DNA of 44,180 nt. Origin: a virus. The notes under the pieces were generated by a model that was not told the DNA's origin, made no database searches, and worked only from the letters and a program-made list of their open reading frames with translations. Made by a program: the position numbers and the translations under genes. Numbering within the stretch: the stretch's first letter is position 1; each line of letters opens with the position of its first letter. Shown here piece by piece: positions 25,964-34,671 of this stretch. The DNA lies in IMG/VR virus record IMGVR_UViG_3300021963_000229, positions 1-44,180 of that record; one strand, 5' to 3'.

Positions 25964-28900
25964 ATGAGTCAACTTATTGATCTAGGAAAATTACGCTTCC
26001 ACTTTGCTGGTCAGTGGAGCAATGCCACTACATACGAATCTAATGATATCGTTAAGTATGGTGGTAACGTATATGTATATACATTTGCGTTAAAAACAGC
26101 TGGCGTACTGCCAACAGATACGGCTTATTGGGCCTTGATGGTCGAAGGTTTTAACTTTACCGGTACTTTTAGTACAGCTGGTAACTATAAGATTGGCGAC
26201 GGAGTTGCGCACGGCGGTGTTGTATACGTTGCCGTCAAAGATTCCGTAAATATTACTCCTCCTAACGCTACGTACTGGTCTAGGTTCCTAGACGGTATTC
26301 AGTATGAGGGTGCATACTCTGCAACAACTTCTTATCAAAAGAATGACGTTGTTAAATACGGCGGATCTATTTTTGTTGCAAAACAAGATGGAACAAATAA
26401 TTTACCTACAAATACTGTTTATTGGGATAAATTTGTAGAAGGTGTTAGCCCTAGCGGTATTTACAATGAAGCTACTGCATACAAACCAAATGACTTAGTT
26501 GCATACGGTGCTAACATTTATCGTGCTAAAACAGAGACTACTAACAATCCTCCGAGTAACACTGGTTACTGGGAACTGTATGTTGGTGGTATTAAGTTTA
26601 ATGGTAACTATAGCGCAGTAACTGAATACTTTGTAAACGATATTGTTGTTTATGGTAATAACATTTATCGTTCAAAATTAACACAATCTAACACACTGCC
26701 TACAGTTGCCGCAAATTGGGAATTGTTAACAGCAGGTAATAGTTACAAAGGTAATTATGCTAACGCCACTGGATATTTCCAAGGCGATATTGTTAGTTAT
26801 GGTGGTAATGTTTATATTTCACTTGGCGTAACAACTGGTAACTTACCTACTGATGCTACTAAGTGGCAAGTATATAGCTCAGGCTTTTCCTACCAAGGCA
26901 ACTGGTCTAGCGCAACATCTTATAAAATTAATGAAGTTATTGGGTATGGTGGTTCACTATATCGCGCAAAATCAGATAACCAAAACGTTAACCCTACTGT
27001 TACAGCTACTTGGGATAAAATTGTTGCTGGATTTAAAGTTAGCGGTCCTTGGGCTACTACAACACAATACGCAACAGATGAAGTTGTTACCTATGGTGGT
27101 AATACTTATATCTCTATTTTACCACACGCTTCTACAGTATTTGCTACTGACTTAGCTGCTAACAAATGGCAGAAGTTTAACAGCGGTATTCGTTGGATGG
27201 GTCCTTGGGTAAGTACTACACAATACTACAAAGATGACGTTGTTAAGGCTGGTGCCTCTTCGTTTATTGCAAACGTAGATAGTTTAGGCGGAAGTAACCC
27301 AGCTGGCGGAACAAATGCAAATTGGAGCAGCTTTGCTACTGGCGCAGAAGGATTCTTGTCTAAAGATGGCGATGCAATGTTGGGTATGCTTACTTTGTTT
27401 GCAGTACCCACAGACCCGTTGCACGCAGCTACAAAATCATACGTAGACAGATTTATTAATGCTACTACAGGCGGAACGATTCTGGGCCCATTAGTTGCCA
27501 GCGGTGTTGCTGCAAGTTATACTGCACAAAACGGTGCAGTTATTAATATCAATGGCGGTAGTTTAAATCTTACAAACGGTACTACACTTACAACTGACGG
27601 TACTTCTACACTGGGTAATACTCGTGTATCGGGTAATTTAGATGTTGATGGTGATCTTAATGTTGATGGTGGTGATTTAACCGTTTCGGGAACTACTTTC
27701 AATCTTGCAAATACCACAGTTACTACAGTTAATTTGGCTGGTGCTGCTACCGCAGTTAATGTTGGTGCCGCGACTGGTACAACTACTGTTAAGAATAACT
27801 TAACTGTTGACGGTGATGTGCAAGTTAAAGGTGGTGATCTTACTACCAACCAAACAACTTTTAACTTATTAAATAATACAGCTACTACAGTAAATATTGC
27901 TGGAGCCGCAACTACAGTTGAAATCGGTGCTGCAACTGGTACAACCAATATCAATAACAATGTTGTTATTGATGGAGTACTAGATGTTATCTCTGGTTCT
28001 ACAGTTACAAATACAACTGTTGACCCTACTGGTTTTGATAATCAGCATCCTGACACACGTGGTGTGGTAGAATTTAGTGATAACGGTACGCGAGTTTACT
28101 CAATCGACAAAAACGGTGATGTTACTGTTCGCGAGAACAGTCAGTTTGCTACTGGCACAGCCTATCAAACTGCAGCAATAGCAAAAACTCTTGCCATTTA
28201 TCCCGTAGCTGGACAAACAAAGTTTGTGTACTGGATTAGCGGAGTACGTTACGAGAAAACTACTTTAGTAACTAGTACCGCTTCAAATATCAATGGCTAC
28301 AACTATTTCTACTTTAGTGGCGCATCATTAACAAATGGTACTACACGTAACGACGAAATTTTAACTACAAAAGCAAATGTTGCTGCTGTTCGTGGGACTA
28401 GCCAAAACAATCGCTCAATATCAGTAGAAGATCAACGACACGGCATTTCAATTGATGGAGCTACATTAGCTTATATCAAACGTGCCGAAGGCATTAAATT
28501 AGTAAGCGGTCATGGTGTTACACCAGGAACTGTTGGTACTGGTACATATACAAATACTAAAGCTGGCGAATTACGTGATGCAGATTTAACTATTACAAGT
28601 CCTGTAAAAACTGGTAACAAATTCTTAGTACGTGATGTTAATGACTGGAAACTAGCAGATAATAACGATAATTTATTAAGTTATAAATTAGGTGTTTTAA
28701 GTGGCGTAACAGTTACTTCTCAAGGTAGCGGTTATAGTGGACTATCAACTTCATTAAGTGTTCAAGGTGATGGTGAAGGTGCTACAGTAACTCCAGTTTT
28801 GGCAGGTGCTGCACTACAATCAATTACACTTAACAATGGTGGATATAACTACGCTAATAATTCTACTGTTACACTTATTGGTGATGGTAGTGGTGCTACC

Positions 28901-31900
28901 GCAACTATTGTTGTTCCGCCAGGTAAGAACGTTGCAAGCGCAGCTATTACAAATAATGGTTCACGCTATACTAGCGTTACCGGAGCAGTTGTTGGTGGTG
29001 GTGGTACAGGTGCTACAGTTGCTGTAACCCTTAACCTAGGTACTCCAATTGCTGCAGTTCATATGGACTCTTTGGGTAGTGGATATACAACTGCTACCGC
29101 TACAATTAACGGGGACGGTACCGGTGCTACAGCAACAGTAACAATTGTTGCTGGCGCAGTCACAGATATTAATTTAACCTCACCAGGTAGTGGATATACA
29201 TATGCTACTGTAACAATTTCAGGTAACGGTACTGGTGCTGCTGCAACAGTACATACTCGTAAAAGTACAATTTTTGATTACGAAATTACCAATGTGGGTA
29301 GCGGGTATACAAGCAATCCTACAGTAACTATTACTGGTGATGGACACGAAGCTACGGCAACTGCTCAAGTTACTGCTGGTGGCGTAACTGATATTGTAAT
29401 TACAAATCAAGGTCACGGGTATACTTATGCTACTATGACCATTACTGGCGGTGGTGGTACAGGAGCAACAGCTAATGCAATTCTTAGTGGCTATCCATTA
29501 GGCTCTATAACTGTTACAAATCCAGGTAAAAATTATACTAGTCAACCAACTGTACAATTAACGGCTAACCAATACGCTATTGCAGGTTCTGCTTCGGTAA
29601 CATTAGCTCAAGGTAACACTATCGATAGTATTACTTTAAATAATACTGGTACAAACTATACGTACGCGACAGTACAAGTTAATAGTTCTACAGCAGGCAC
29701 AGGAGCTAACTTCACAGTTGCTGCTACACCAAGCGGTATTTTGGGAGTTACAGTTACTAATGGTGGACGTCACTATAGTTATGCAAATATTGTTGTAACT
29801 GATACTGGTGGGGCTACTGGATTTGCTTCAACTACAACACTGACTCCTGTTCCACAGTATAACAATTATGTTAATGTTAGCACAGGATACGACACAAACA
29901 ATATTCCAGCTGGAAAATTTACTAATACTTACTTTATGGCAGTATCCAGTACTGATCGTGTTGTTAAGATTCCTAGTTCGTACTTATTTGATACAGTGCG
30001 CGAAGCTTTCCAGTATGCTGAAAAAGAAATAAAAGAATTACAAACATACGGAATACCTTATACTAATTATAAATTTTTAGGTGTGTCAGTTATTAATAGT
30101 TCAGGGGAACTACAATCTATACCTGATACAAATACTGGAACTGTCTTATACTATGATTTATTAAATAATAGTATTAATCAAGCTCCGCTAAATCCTAACG
30201 GTTCTAAAGTTGGTAGATCTATAACAACAGATGCAACTGGTAATGCAGCACAATGGTTAGGTGCTACCGAATCTTCAAAAGTTTACTATGTTGCACCTCA
30301 CGGACGTGACGCAGTTACTAGCGGTAGTAATATGTCTACTCCGTTTGCAAGTATTAAATATGCTTGTCAGCGTGCTGAGGAAGGTTCTACAATTTTTGTT
30401 AAAACAGGTACTTACAGCGAGCAATTACCAATTACAGTTCCTGCTAATGTAGCTATTGTTGGGGACAATCAGCGTACAGTTATAGTTGAGCCAAAAACTG
30501 GTAATAGCGATGATGGTGTAACACCAAACAATCAGTCTTCAATGTTCTTGCTGAGCAATGGCTCAATTTTAAACAAGATGACTTTTAGGGGAATGACTGG
30601 CTGGGTTCCAGGTTCTACTCCTAGCGATATTACTACTTCTACAATCAAAGGCGTTGTGGTTCGACTCAATCCTGCGTCACCAATCACTCACAAATCTCCT
30701 TATGTCTTAGAATGTTCATTTATTGGTTCGGGTGCTATCGGTGCTTTAATTGATGGTACAGTACATACTACTGGTGCTAAAACAATGATTTTCCACGGCT
30801 ATACTATTATCAATGATAATGGTGTTGGTTATTGGGTAAAAGATGAAGGTAAATCAGAAATTGTAAGTTGCTTTACATATTACAATTATTTTGGTTACAT
30901 AGCAACTGGTGGTGGATTTATTCGTGCACTTAACGGTAACAATAGTTACGGTACTTGGGGTGCAGTGTCTCAAGGTTTTGGAGCTTCCGAAACAGCAGTA
31001 ACTGGTCAATTATTAGGTAAACAACTTAACTTTGTTTATACTGGTGGCACAATTAATGTAGGCGATACATGTACAAGCAGCGGTGGCGGTACCGGCATTG
31101 TTACAAATGTACAGTACAGTGCTAATAAAGTATACTTACGAGATACTTCAGGTACTTTTGCTTTTGGTAATGGTTTAACATTTACCAATGGTGGTACAGG
31201 TACTATCAGCGCAGGCGCACTAGAAGACCAAAAAGGTTTTGTTCTGGTAATGAAAGGCTTAACAGCTGCACCTAAACCTGGACAAAGTATTCAACTAACT
31301 GGCGATACCTATGCTTATGTGGTTCAAAGTGTAACAGGTACTTATGTTAATGCTAACAGTGAAATCACAGTTATCTTAGCGCAAGAAAAACCAAATGGTA
31401 GTGCTAGTGGTACAGCAGTTACTTTACGTAGTAAGTATTCGCAGATTCGTTTAACGGGTCACGACTTCTTGTCAATTGGTACTGGTGGTGTAACAACTAC
31501 AAACTATCCAGGTACACCAACGCAAGCTGCTGCACAAGGTAATGAAACAAATGAGGTCTTCCCAGGACGCGTATACTATGTAAGTACAGACCAAGACGGT
31601 AACTTCCGAGTTGGTGAGTATTTCCGTATTGACCAAGCAACTGGACGTGCTACGCTGAATGCTAACGCGTTCGATCTGGCAGGTTTGACTAGCTTGAAAC
31701 TGGGATCTATTGGAGCGCAGCTGGGCGAAACTATTAACGAGTTTTCTAGCGACGTTAGTATGAGTGGTAATTCAAATACTGCTGTTCCAACAGAGTATGC
31801 GGTTAAAACTTATGTAGATAATAACGACCAAGTATACCTAACTAGTACGATCGGTGTTGATAAATCATTACCGCCCAATAAGTTAGCATTTAGTATGGAT

Positions 31901-31993
31901 ACACTTACTATTTCTGGTACGGCAACGTATACTATACAAAACGGTGGATATCATACAATTATGAATCCTTCTGGATTTGCACTTTCAAAATAA
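25964..31993 (+). CDS. Giant multidomain tail fibre with carbohydrate-binding and beta-helix domains
   Basis: A 2009-residue protein, longest in the window. Residues ~15-455: nine ~48-residue units of the type G-x-W/Y-x-x-x-x-x-Y-x-x-x-D-x-V-x-Y-G-G-x-x-Y, like CBM5/12 chitin-binding modules. Residues ~500-675: beta repeats with A-A-T-x-V-x-x-G-A-A-T-G-T-T. Residues ~910-1295: about ten G-S-G-Y-T-x-A-T-V-T-I-x-G-x-G-T-G-A-T units, probably a beta roll. Residues ~1440-1640: pectin-lyase-like right-handed helix starting Y-Y-V-A-P-H-G-R-D. The C-terminal part (~1870-1930: Y-Y-V-S-T-D-Q-D-G-N-F-R-V-G, then L-K-L-G-S-I-G-A-Q-L-G) matches the ending I know from fibres of marine T4-like cyanophages. 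It likely recognises surface polysaccharide. No clear lyase catalytic residues. Confidence 0.8.
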   Translation: MSQLIDLGKLRFHFAGQWSNATTYESNDIVKYGGNVYVYTFALKTAGVLPTDTAYWALMVEGFNFTGTFSTAGNYKIGDGVAHGGVVYVAVKDSVNITPPNATYWSRFLDGIQYEGAYSATTSYQKNDVVKYGGSIFVAKQDGTNNLPTNTVYWDKFVEGVSPSGIYNEATAYKPNDLVAYGANIYRAKTETTNNPPSNTGYWELYVGGIKFNGNYSAVTEYFVNDIVVYGNNIYRSKLTQSNTLPTVAANWELLTAGNSYKGNYANATGYFQGDIVSYGGNVYISLGVTTGNLPTDATKWQVYSSGFSYQGNWSSATSYKINEVIGYGGSLYRAKSDNQNVNPTVTATWDKIVAGFKVSGPWATTTQYATDEVVTYGGNTYISILPHASTVFATDLAANKWQKFNSGIRWMGPWVSTTQYYKDDVVKAGASSFIANVDSLGGSNPAGGTNANWSSFATGAEGFLSKDGDAMLGMLTLFAVPTDPLHAATKSYVDRFINATTGGTILGPLVASGVAASYTAQNGAVININGGSLNLTNGTTLTTDGTSTLGNTRVSGNLDVDGDLNVDGGDLTVSGTTFNLANTTVTTVNLAGAATAVNVGAATGTTTVKNNLTVDGDVQVKGGDLTTNQTTFNLLNNTATTVNIAGAATTVEIGAATGTTNINNNVVIDGVLDVISGSTVTNTTVDPTGFDNQHPDTRGVVEFSDNGTRVYSIDKNGDVTVRENSQFATGTAYQTAAIAKTLAIYPVAGQTKFVYWISGVRYEKTTLVTSTASNINGYNYFYFSGASLTNGTTRNDEILTTKANVAAVRGTSQNNRSISVEDQRHGISIDGATLAYIKRAEGIKLVSGHGVTPGTVGTGTYTNTKAGELRDADLTITSPVKTGNKFLVRDVNDWKLADNNDNLLSYKLGVLSGVTVTSQGSGYSGLSTSLSVQGDGEGATVTPVLAGAALQSITLNNGGYNYANNSTVTLIGDGSGATATIVVPPGKNVASAAITNNGSRYTSVTGAVVGGGGTGATVAVTLNLGTPIAAVHMDSLGSGYTTATATINGDGTGATATVTIVAGAVTDINLTSPGSGYTYATVTISGNGTGAAATVHTRKSTIFDYEITNVGSGYTSNPTVTITGDGHEATATAQVTAGGVTDIVITNQGHGYTYATMTITGGGGTGATANAILSGYPLGSITVTNPGKNYTSQPTVQLTANQYAIAGSASVTLAQGNTIDSITLNNTGTNYTYATVQVNSSTAGTGANFTVAATPSGILGVTVTNGGRHYSYANIVVTDTGGATGFASTTTLTPVPQYNNYVNVSTGYDTNNIPAGKFTNTYFMAVSSTDRVVKIPSSYLFDTVREAFQYAEKEIKELQTYGIPYTNYKFLGVSVINSSGELQSIPDTNTGTVLYYDLLNNSINQAPLNPNGSKVGRSITTDATGNAAQWLGATESSKVYYVAPHGRDAVTSGSNMSTPFASIKYACQRAEEGSTIFVKTGTYSEQLPITVPANVAIVGDNQRTVIVEPKTGNSDDGVTPNNQSSMFLLSNGSILNKMTFRGMTGWVPGSTPSDITTSTIKGVVVRLNPASPITHKSPYVLECSFIGSGAIGALIDGTVHTTGAKTMIFHGYTIINDNGVGYWVKDEGKSEIVSCFTYYNYFGYIATGGGFIRALNGNNSYGTWGAVSQGFGASETAVTGQLLGKQLNFVYTGGTINVGDTCTSSGGGTGIVTNVQYSANKVYLRDTSGTFAFGNGLTFTNGGTGTISAGALEDQKGFVLVMKGLTAAPKPGQSIQLTGDTYAYVVQSVTGTYVNANSEITVILAQEKPNGSASGTAVTLRSKYSQIRLTGHDFLSIGTGGVTTTNYPGTPTQAAAQGNETNEVFPGRVYYVSTDQDGNFRVGEYFRIDQATGRATLNANAFDLAGLTSLKLGSIGAQLGETINEFSSDVSMSGNSNTAVPTEYAVKTYVDNNDQVYLTSTIGVDKSLPPNKLAFSMDTLTISGTATYTIQNGGYHTIMNPSGFALSK
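26006..27330 (+). repeat. Nine tandem CBM5/12-like units inside the giant fibre
   Basis: Units of about 145 bases encode a Trp/Tyr-rich module. The copies differ enough at DNA level to be old duplications, but the spacing of the aromatic, Asp and Tyr-Gly-Gly positions is constant. Unit number could vary between related phages. Confidence 0.7.
28720..29830 (+). repeat. About ten tandem Gly-Tyr-Thr beta units inside the giant fibre
   Basis: Units of about 110 bases encode G-S-G-Y-T-x-A-x-V-x-I-x-G-x-G-T-G-A-T-A. The middle units (about 29070-29460) are most alike, the outer ones degenerate. This suggests recent internal expansion or gene conversion. Confidence 0.7.
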
Positions 31994-32008
31994 TAAGGAT
32001 ACTATTAA

Positions 32009-32977
32009 ATGTCAAAACTTGTAGTAGATACAATTCAAAGACCAGGGGGAGCGACATTGTCGTTCCCCCTTGCTGACGGCACAGCAAATCAATTTTTAAC
32101 AACAGATGCCAGTGGAAATTTAACATTTGGTAACACGTATACTTTTCCACTTACAGGAGCACCAATACTTGCGCAAGAAGGCAAAGGTATAGTTGGTAGT
32201 GTTTCAAGTTTTACTAATCGCGCAAATGGCTACAGCAGTACAGGCTGGAGTTCGACAGGCCCTAGCGGTGATGCTTATACTGCTTATAACAGCCATGCCG
32301 ATCCCAACATTATACAGTTTGTTAATATGTGTTTGGGTGACGGAGTACCTCAAGGTACTACTGAATGGCAAATTGGTGATGATGAGCGCGGTAGCGGCTC
32401 TAGAGCTTTAATGTTTAGTAACGGTACTCGTTTAGGTTATAAACGCGACAGGTACATGAGGCAAAATGCTACGGGATACGGCGGACATACTTTTAGAATT
32501 ATGCCTATTCGTAATACTACAAATGCAGATATAAGTGTTCCTTTTTATGCATATGCTAGTGATTACTACGAACAAGGCTATGAAGGAACTTGTTTATTTG
32601 TACTTAAACCTAATACTAGCACATACAGTACTGTAACTACAGTATCGGCTACTAGACTTGGATATAGTCAAACTAGTACTGATACAACCGGAGCAAGTCT
32701 TAGTGGTAGCACTACTGTTCCAGCTAATACTACTATTTTAGTATGCTTAGTTAATACTAATGCATATCAAACTACTTATAGATTTAAAGATACAAATTAT
32801 TTTTATTACTTAAGTAATAGCTATACTTTTAGCAACCCAGGTATTGTTTGTGATATGCGTATGTTGTCATCACTGTATACCAGTAATTTTAACTTGCCGA
32901 CCTCAGGAACCTGCAACGGCACAGGTATTTTAGCTCCACTTTGGACTAAAACTGCCACTAATTTTGGAGATAGATAA
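32009..32977 (+). CDS. Fibre protein, copy 1 of a three-member paralogous family
   Basis: A 322-residue protein. The N-terminal ~60 residues (S-K-L-V-V-D-T-I-Q-R-P-G-G, then A-N-Q-F-L-T-T-D-A-S-G-N-L) form a small attachment unit shared with the genes at 33385 and 34672. The rest is a domain with I-I-Q-F-V-N-M-C-L-G-D-G, R-I-M-P-I-R-N-T-T-N, Y-R-F-K-D-T-N-Y-F, I-V-C-D-M-R-M-L-S and a final G-D-R, all present in the other two copies. Likely interchangeable receptor-binding or decoration proteins fixed to a common base. I do not know a named family. Confidence 0.65.
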   Translation: MSKLVVDTIQRPGGATLSFPLADGTANQFLTTDASGNLTFGNTYTFPLTGAPILAQEGKGIVGSVSSFTNRANGYSSTGWSSTGPSGDAYTAYNSHADPNIIQFVNMCLGDGVPQGTTEWQIGDDERGSGSRALMFSNGTRLGYKRDRYMRQNATGYGGHTFRIMPIRNTTNADISVPFYAYASDYYEQGYEGTCLFVLKPNTSTYSTVTTVSATRLGYSQTSTDTTGASLSGSTTVPANTTILVCLVNTNAYQTTYRFKDTNYFYYLSNSYTFSNPGIVCDMRMLSSLYTSNFNLPTSGTCNGTGILAPLWTKTATNFGDR

Positions 32978-32978
32978 A

Positions 32979-33371
32979 ATGTTTGTAAAATTCAATGAAC
33001 AAAATATGGCATCAGAAGTTCAAGGACTGTTGCCACCCACTGAAAATCCAGCTGACTGGACTGTTTGCGATGACGCACTAATGTCAGCTCGTCGTATTAT
33101 TAAAGACGGCGATACTGTACGTGCTGCAACTGATGCAGAATGTGATGCTGAATTAGCTACACTTCGTACTGCTGCAGCCGCAAATAAAATGCGCTGGGAA
33201 CGAGATCAAATGTTAGCAATTTCTGATTCTTGGATGCTTGCAGATCGTTGGGCTAAATTTACAGCCGCTAAACAAGCTGAAATTACCACCTTCCGCGAAG
33301 CTTTACGTAATCTTCCAGCTCAACCAGGATTCCCACTAGAAGTTACAATTCCGCCTGCACCAGTAGTATAA
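32979..33371 (+). CDS. Tail fibre assembly chaperone-like protein, copy 1
   Basis: A 130-residue protein. The start is set at ATG 32979 because GGAGA (32966-32970) is well spaced, although the frame is open upstream to an ATG at 32964. The C-terminal half (R-W-E-R-D-Q-M-L-A-I-S-D-S-W, then F-R-E-A-L-R-N-L-P-A-Q-P-G-F-P) is the signature of the phage tail (fibre) assembly chaperone family (PF16778-like), in which R-x-x-L-R-x-L-P closes a helical domain. It lies between two paralogous fibres and probably helps fold or trimerise one of them. A second member is at 36964. Confidence 0.75.
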   Translation: MFVKFNEQNMASEVQGLLPPTENPADWTVCDDALMSARRIIKDGDTVRAATDAECDAELATLRTAAAANKMRWERDQMLAISDSWMLADRWAKFTAAKQAEITTFREALRNLPAQPGFPLEVTIPPAPVV

Positions 33372-33384
33372 TAGGAATTAGCAT

Positions 33385-34671
33385 ATGTCAAAGATTATAG
33401 TAGACCAAATACAAAAACTAACAGTGCCTAGTAGTCCTAGCGTACTCACAGTTACTAATTCGGGTTCAGGCTCTTATACAATTAATACTCAATCCAACCC
33501 AACATTAACTCTGGTTAGAGGTTCTACTTATACCTTTAACATTAATGCAAACGGGCATCCATTTCATATACAAACAGTAAATAGTGCTTATAGCTCTAGT
33601 GATGTATATACTAGTGGAGTTACTAATCCAGGAGCGCAAACAGGAACTGTAACTTTTACAGTTCCTGGTGGTGCCCCAAATACTTTATATTATGTTTGTC
33701 AGTACCACGGAGCAATGCGTGGAACAATTAATATAATAGATAATACTGCAGCAGCTTTTAATATTCCTGCAACCGATGGAACTGCTGGTCAGTTCATGAA
33801 AACCGATGGTAGTAGAAATTTGGGTTGGGGCACTATGACAAACCCAAATCCTCCAACTCAACCAGGTTTACCTGTACAAGAAGGTAAAGGTATTATAGGT
33901 AGTATTGTAACACGCAGTGATCGTGAAAATACGTACTCAACTGGTGAATGGACTAGTGGCGGTGCTTGGACAACGTTTTATAACTATGCTATTGACGCAG
34001 ATAATAGTGCTATTCAATTCTGGAACATGGTACTTGGAGATGGGCAAGCTAATAGAACTGATACAACCACTGAGTTTATGCCTGGCGGAGATTCAGAACA
34101 TCAATTTGCAAGAACACTACAATTTGCAAATGGTAAGCGTTTAGGCTATGCTAGAGATTTCTTTCACTACGATAATGCCACAGGCACTCCTGGAGCAAGC
34201 TGGAGAGTTATGCCGATACGTAATACTACTAATGCTGCAATCACAGTTACTCTTAGTGGACGTGCTAGCGACTATTGGTCTAATGGGTATGAAGGTTCGT
34301 GTCTAGCAGTATTTGAACCTAATAGTACTACATATAGTACAGTAACAAGTGTTACAGGTACTAGGGTTGCATATACACAAAACGGTGCACAATCTAATAG
34401 TTTAAGTGGTACTTATAGTATACCGGCAGGTAAAACAGTACTAGTTTGTTTAGCAAGTACTGATCAGTATATGACCACATATAGGTTTAGAGACACAAAC
34501 TATTTTAACGAATTAAATACAACTTTTAGCAATCCAGGTATTATTTGTGATATGCGTATGTTGTTTAACTTGCACAATAGTAGATTTACCGATTTAAATT
34601 ATACAGGTAGTTTTACCCCACAAATTTCAGCTATTTGGAAACAATGTGCAGTTAACTATGGAGACAGATAA
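33385..34671 (+). CDS. Fibre protein, copy 2, with inserted cupredoxin-like copper domain
   Basis: A 428-residue protein. Same attachment unit (S-K-I-I-V-D-Q-I-Q-K) and same C-terminal domain as its neighbours (Q-F-W-N-M-V-L-G-D-G, R-V-M-P-I-R-N-T-T-N, I-I-C-D-M-R-M-L, final G-D-R). Residues ~15-118 are extra: a plastocyanin-like beta sandwich with G-H-P-F-H (His58, His61) and C-Q-Y-H-G-A-M (Cys105, His108, Met111), a full type-1 copper ligand set in the usual order. Cupredoxin-like domains with C-Q-Y-H occur in virion proteins of marine phages, but their role is unknown. There is no signal peptide, so copper would be loaded in cytoplasm or after release. Confidence 0.75.
   Translation: MSKIIVDQIQKLTVPSSPSVLTVTNSGSGSYTINTQSNPTLTLVRGSTYTFNINANGHPFHIQTVNSAYSSSDVYTSGVTNPGAQTGTVTFTVPGGAPNTLYYVCQYHGAMRGTINIIDNTAAAFNIPATDGTAGQFMKTDGSRNLGWGTMTNPNPPTQPGLPVQEGKGIIGSIVTRSDRENTYSTGEWTSGGAWTTFYNYAIDADNSAIQFWNMVLGDGQANRTDTTTEFMPGGDSEHQFARTLQFANGKRLGYARDFFHYDNATGTPGASWRVMPIRNTTNAAITVTLSGRASDYWSNGYEGSCLAVFEPNSTTYSTVTSVTGTRVAYTQNGAQSNSLSGTYSIPAGKTVLVCLASTDQYMTTYRFRDTNYFNELNTTFSNPGIICDMRMLFNLHNSRFTDLNYTGSFTPQISAIWKQCAVNYGDR

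Noticed and set aside
26006-29830. CRISPR-like array from regularly spaced repeats
   Set aside because: The repeats are in frame, code for protein modules, vary in sequence and have no separate spacers.
30285-30900. Depolymerase/polysaccharide lyase activity in the giant fibre's beta-helix
   Set aside because: The fold start is recognisable, but I could not see a conserved catalytic acid cluster, so no enzyme activity is claimed.
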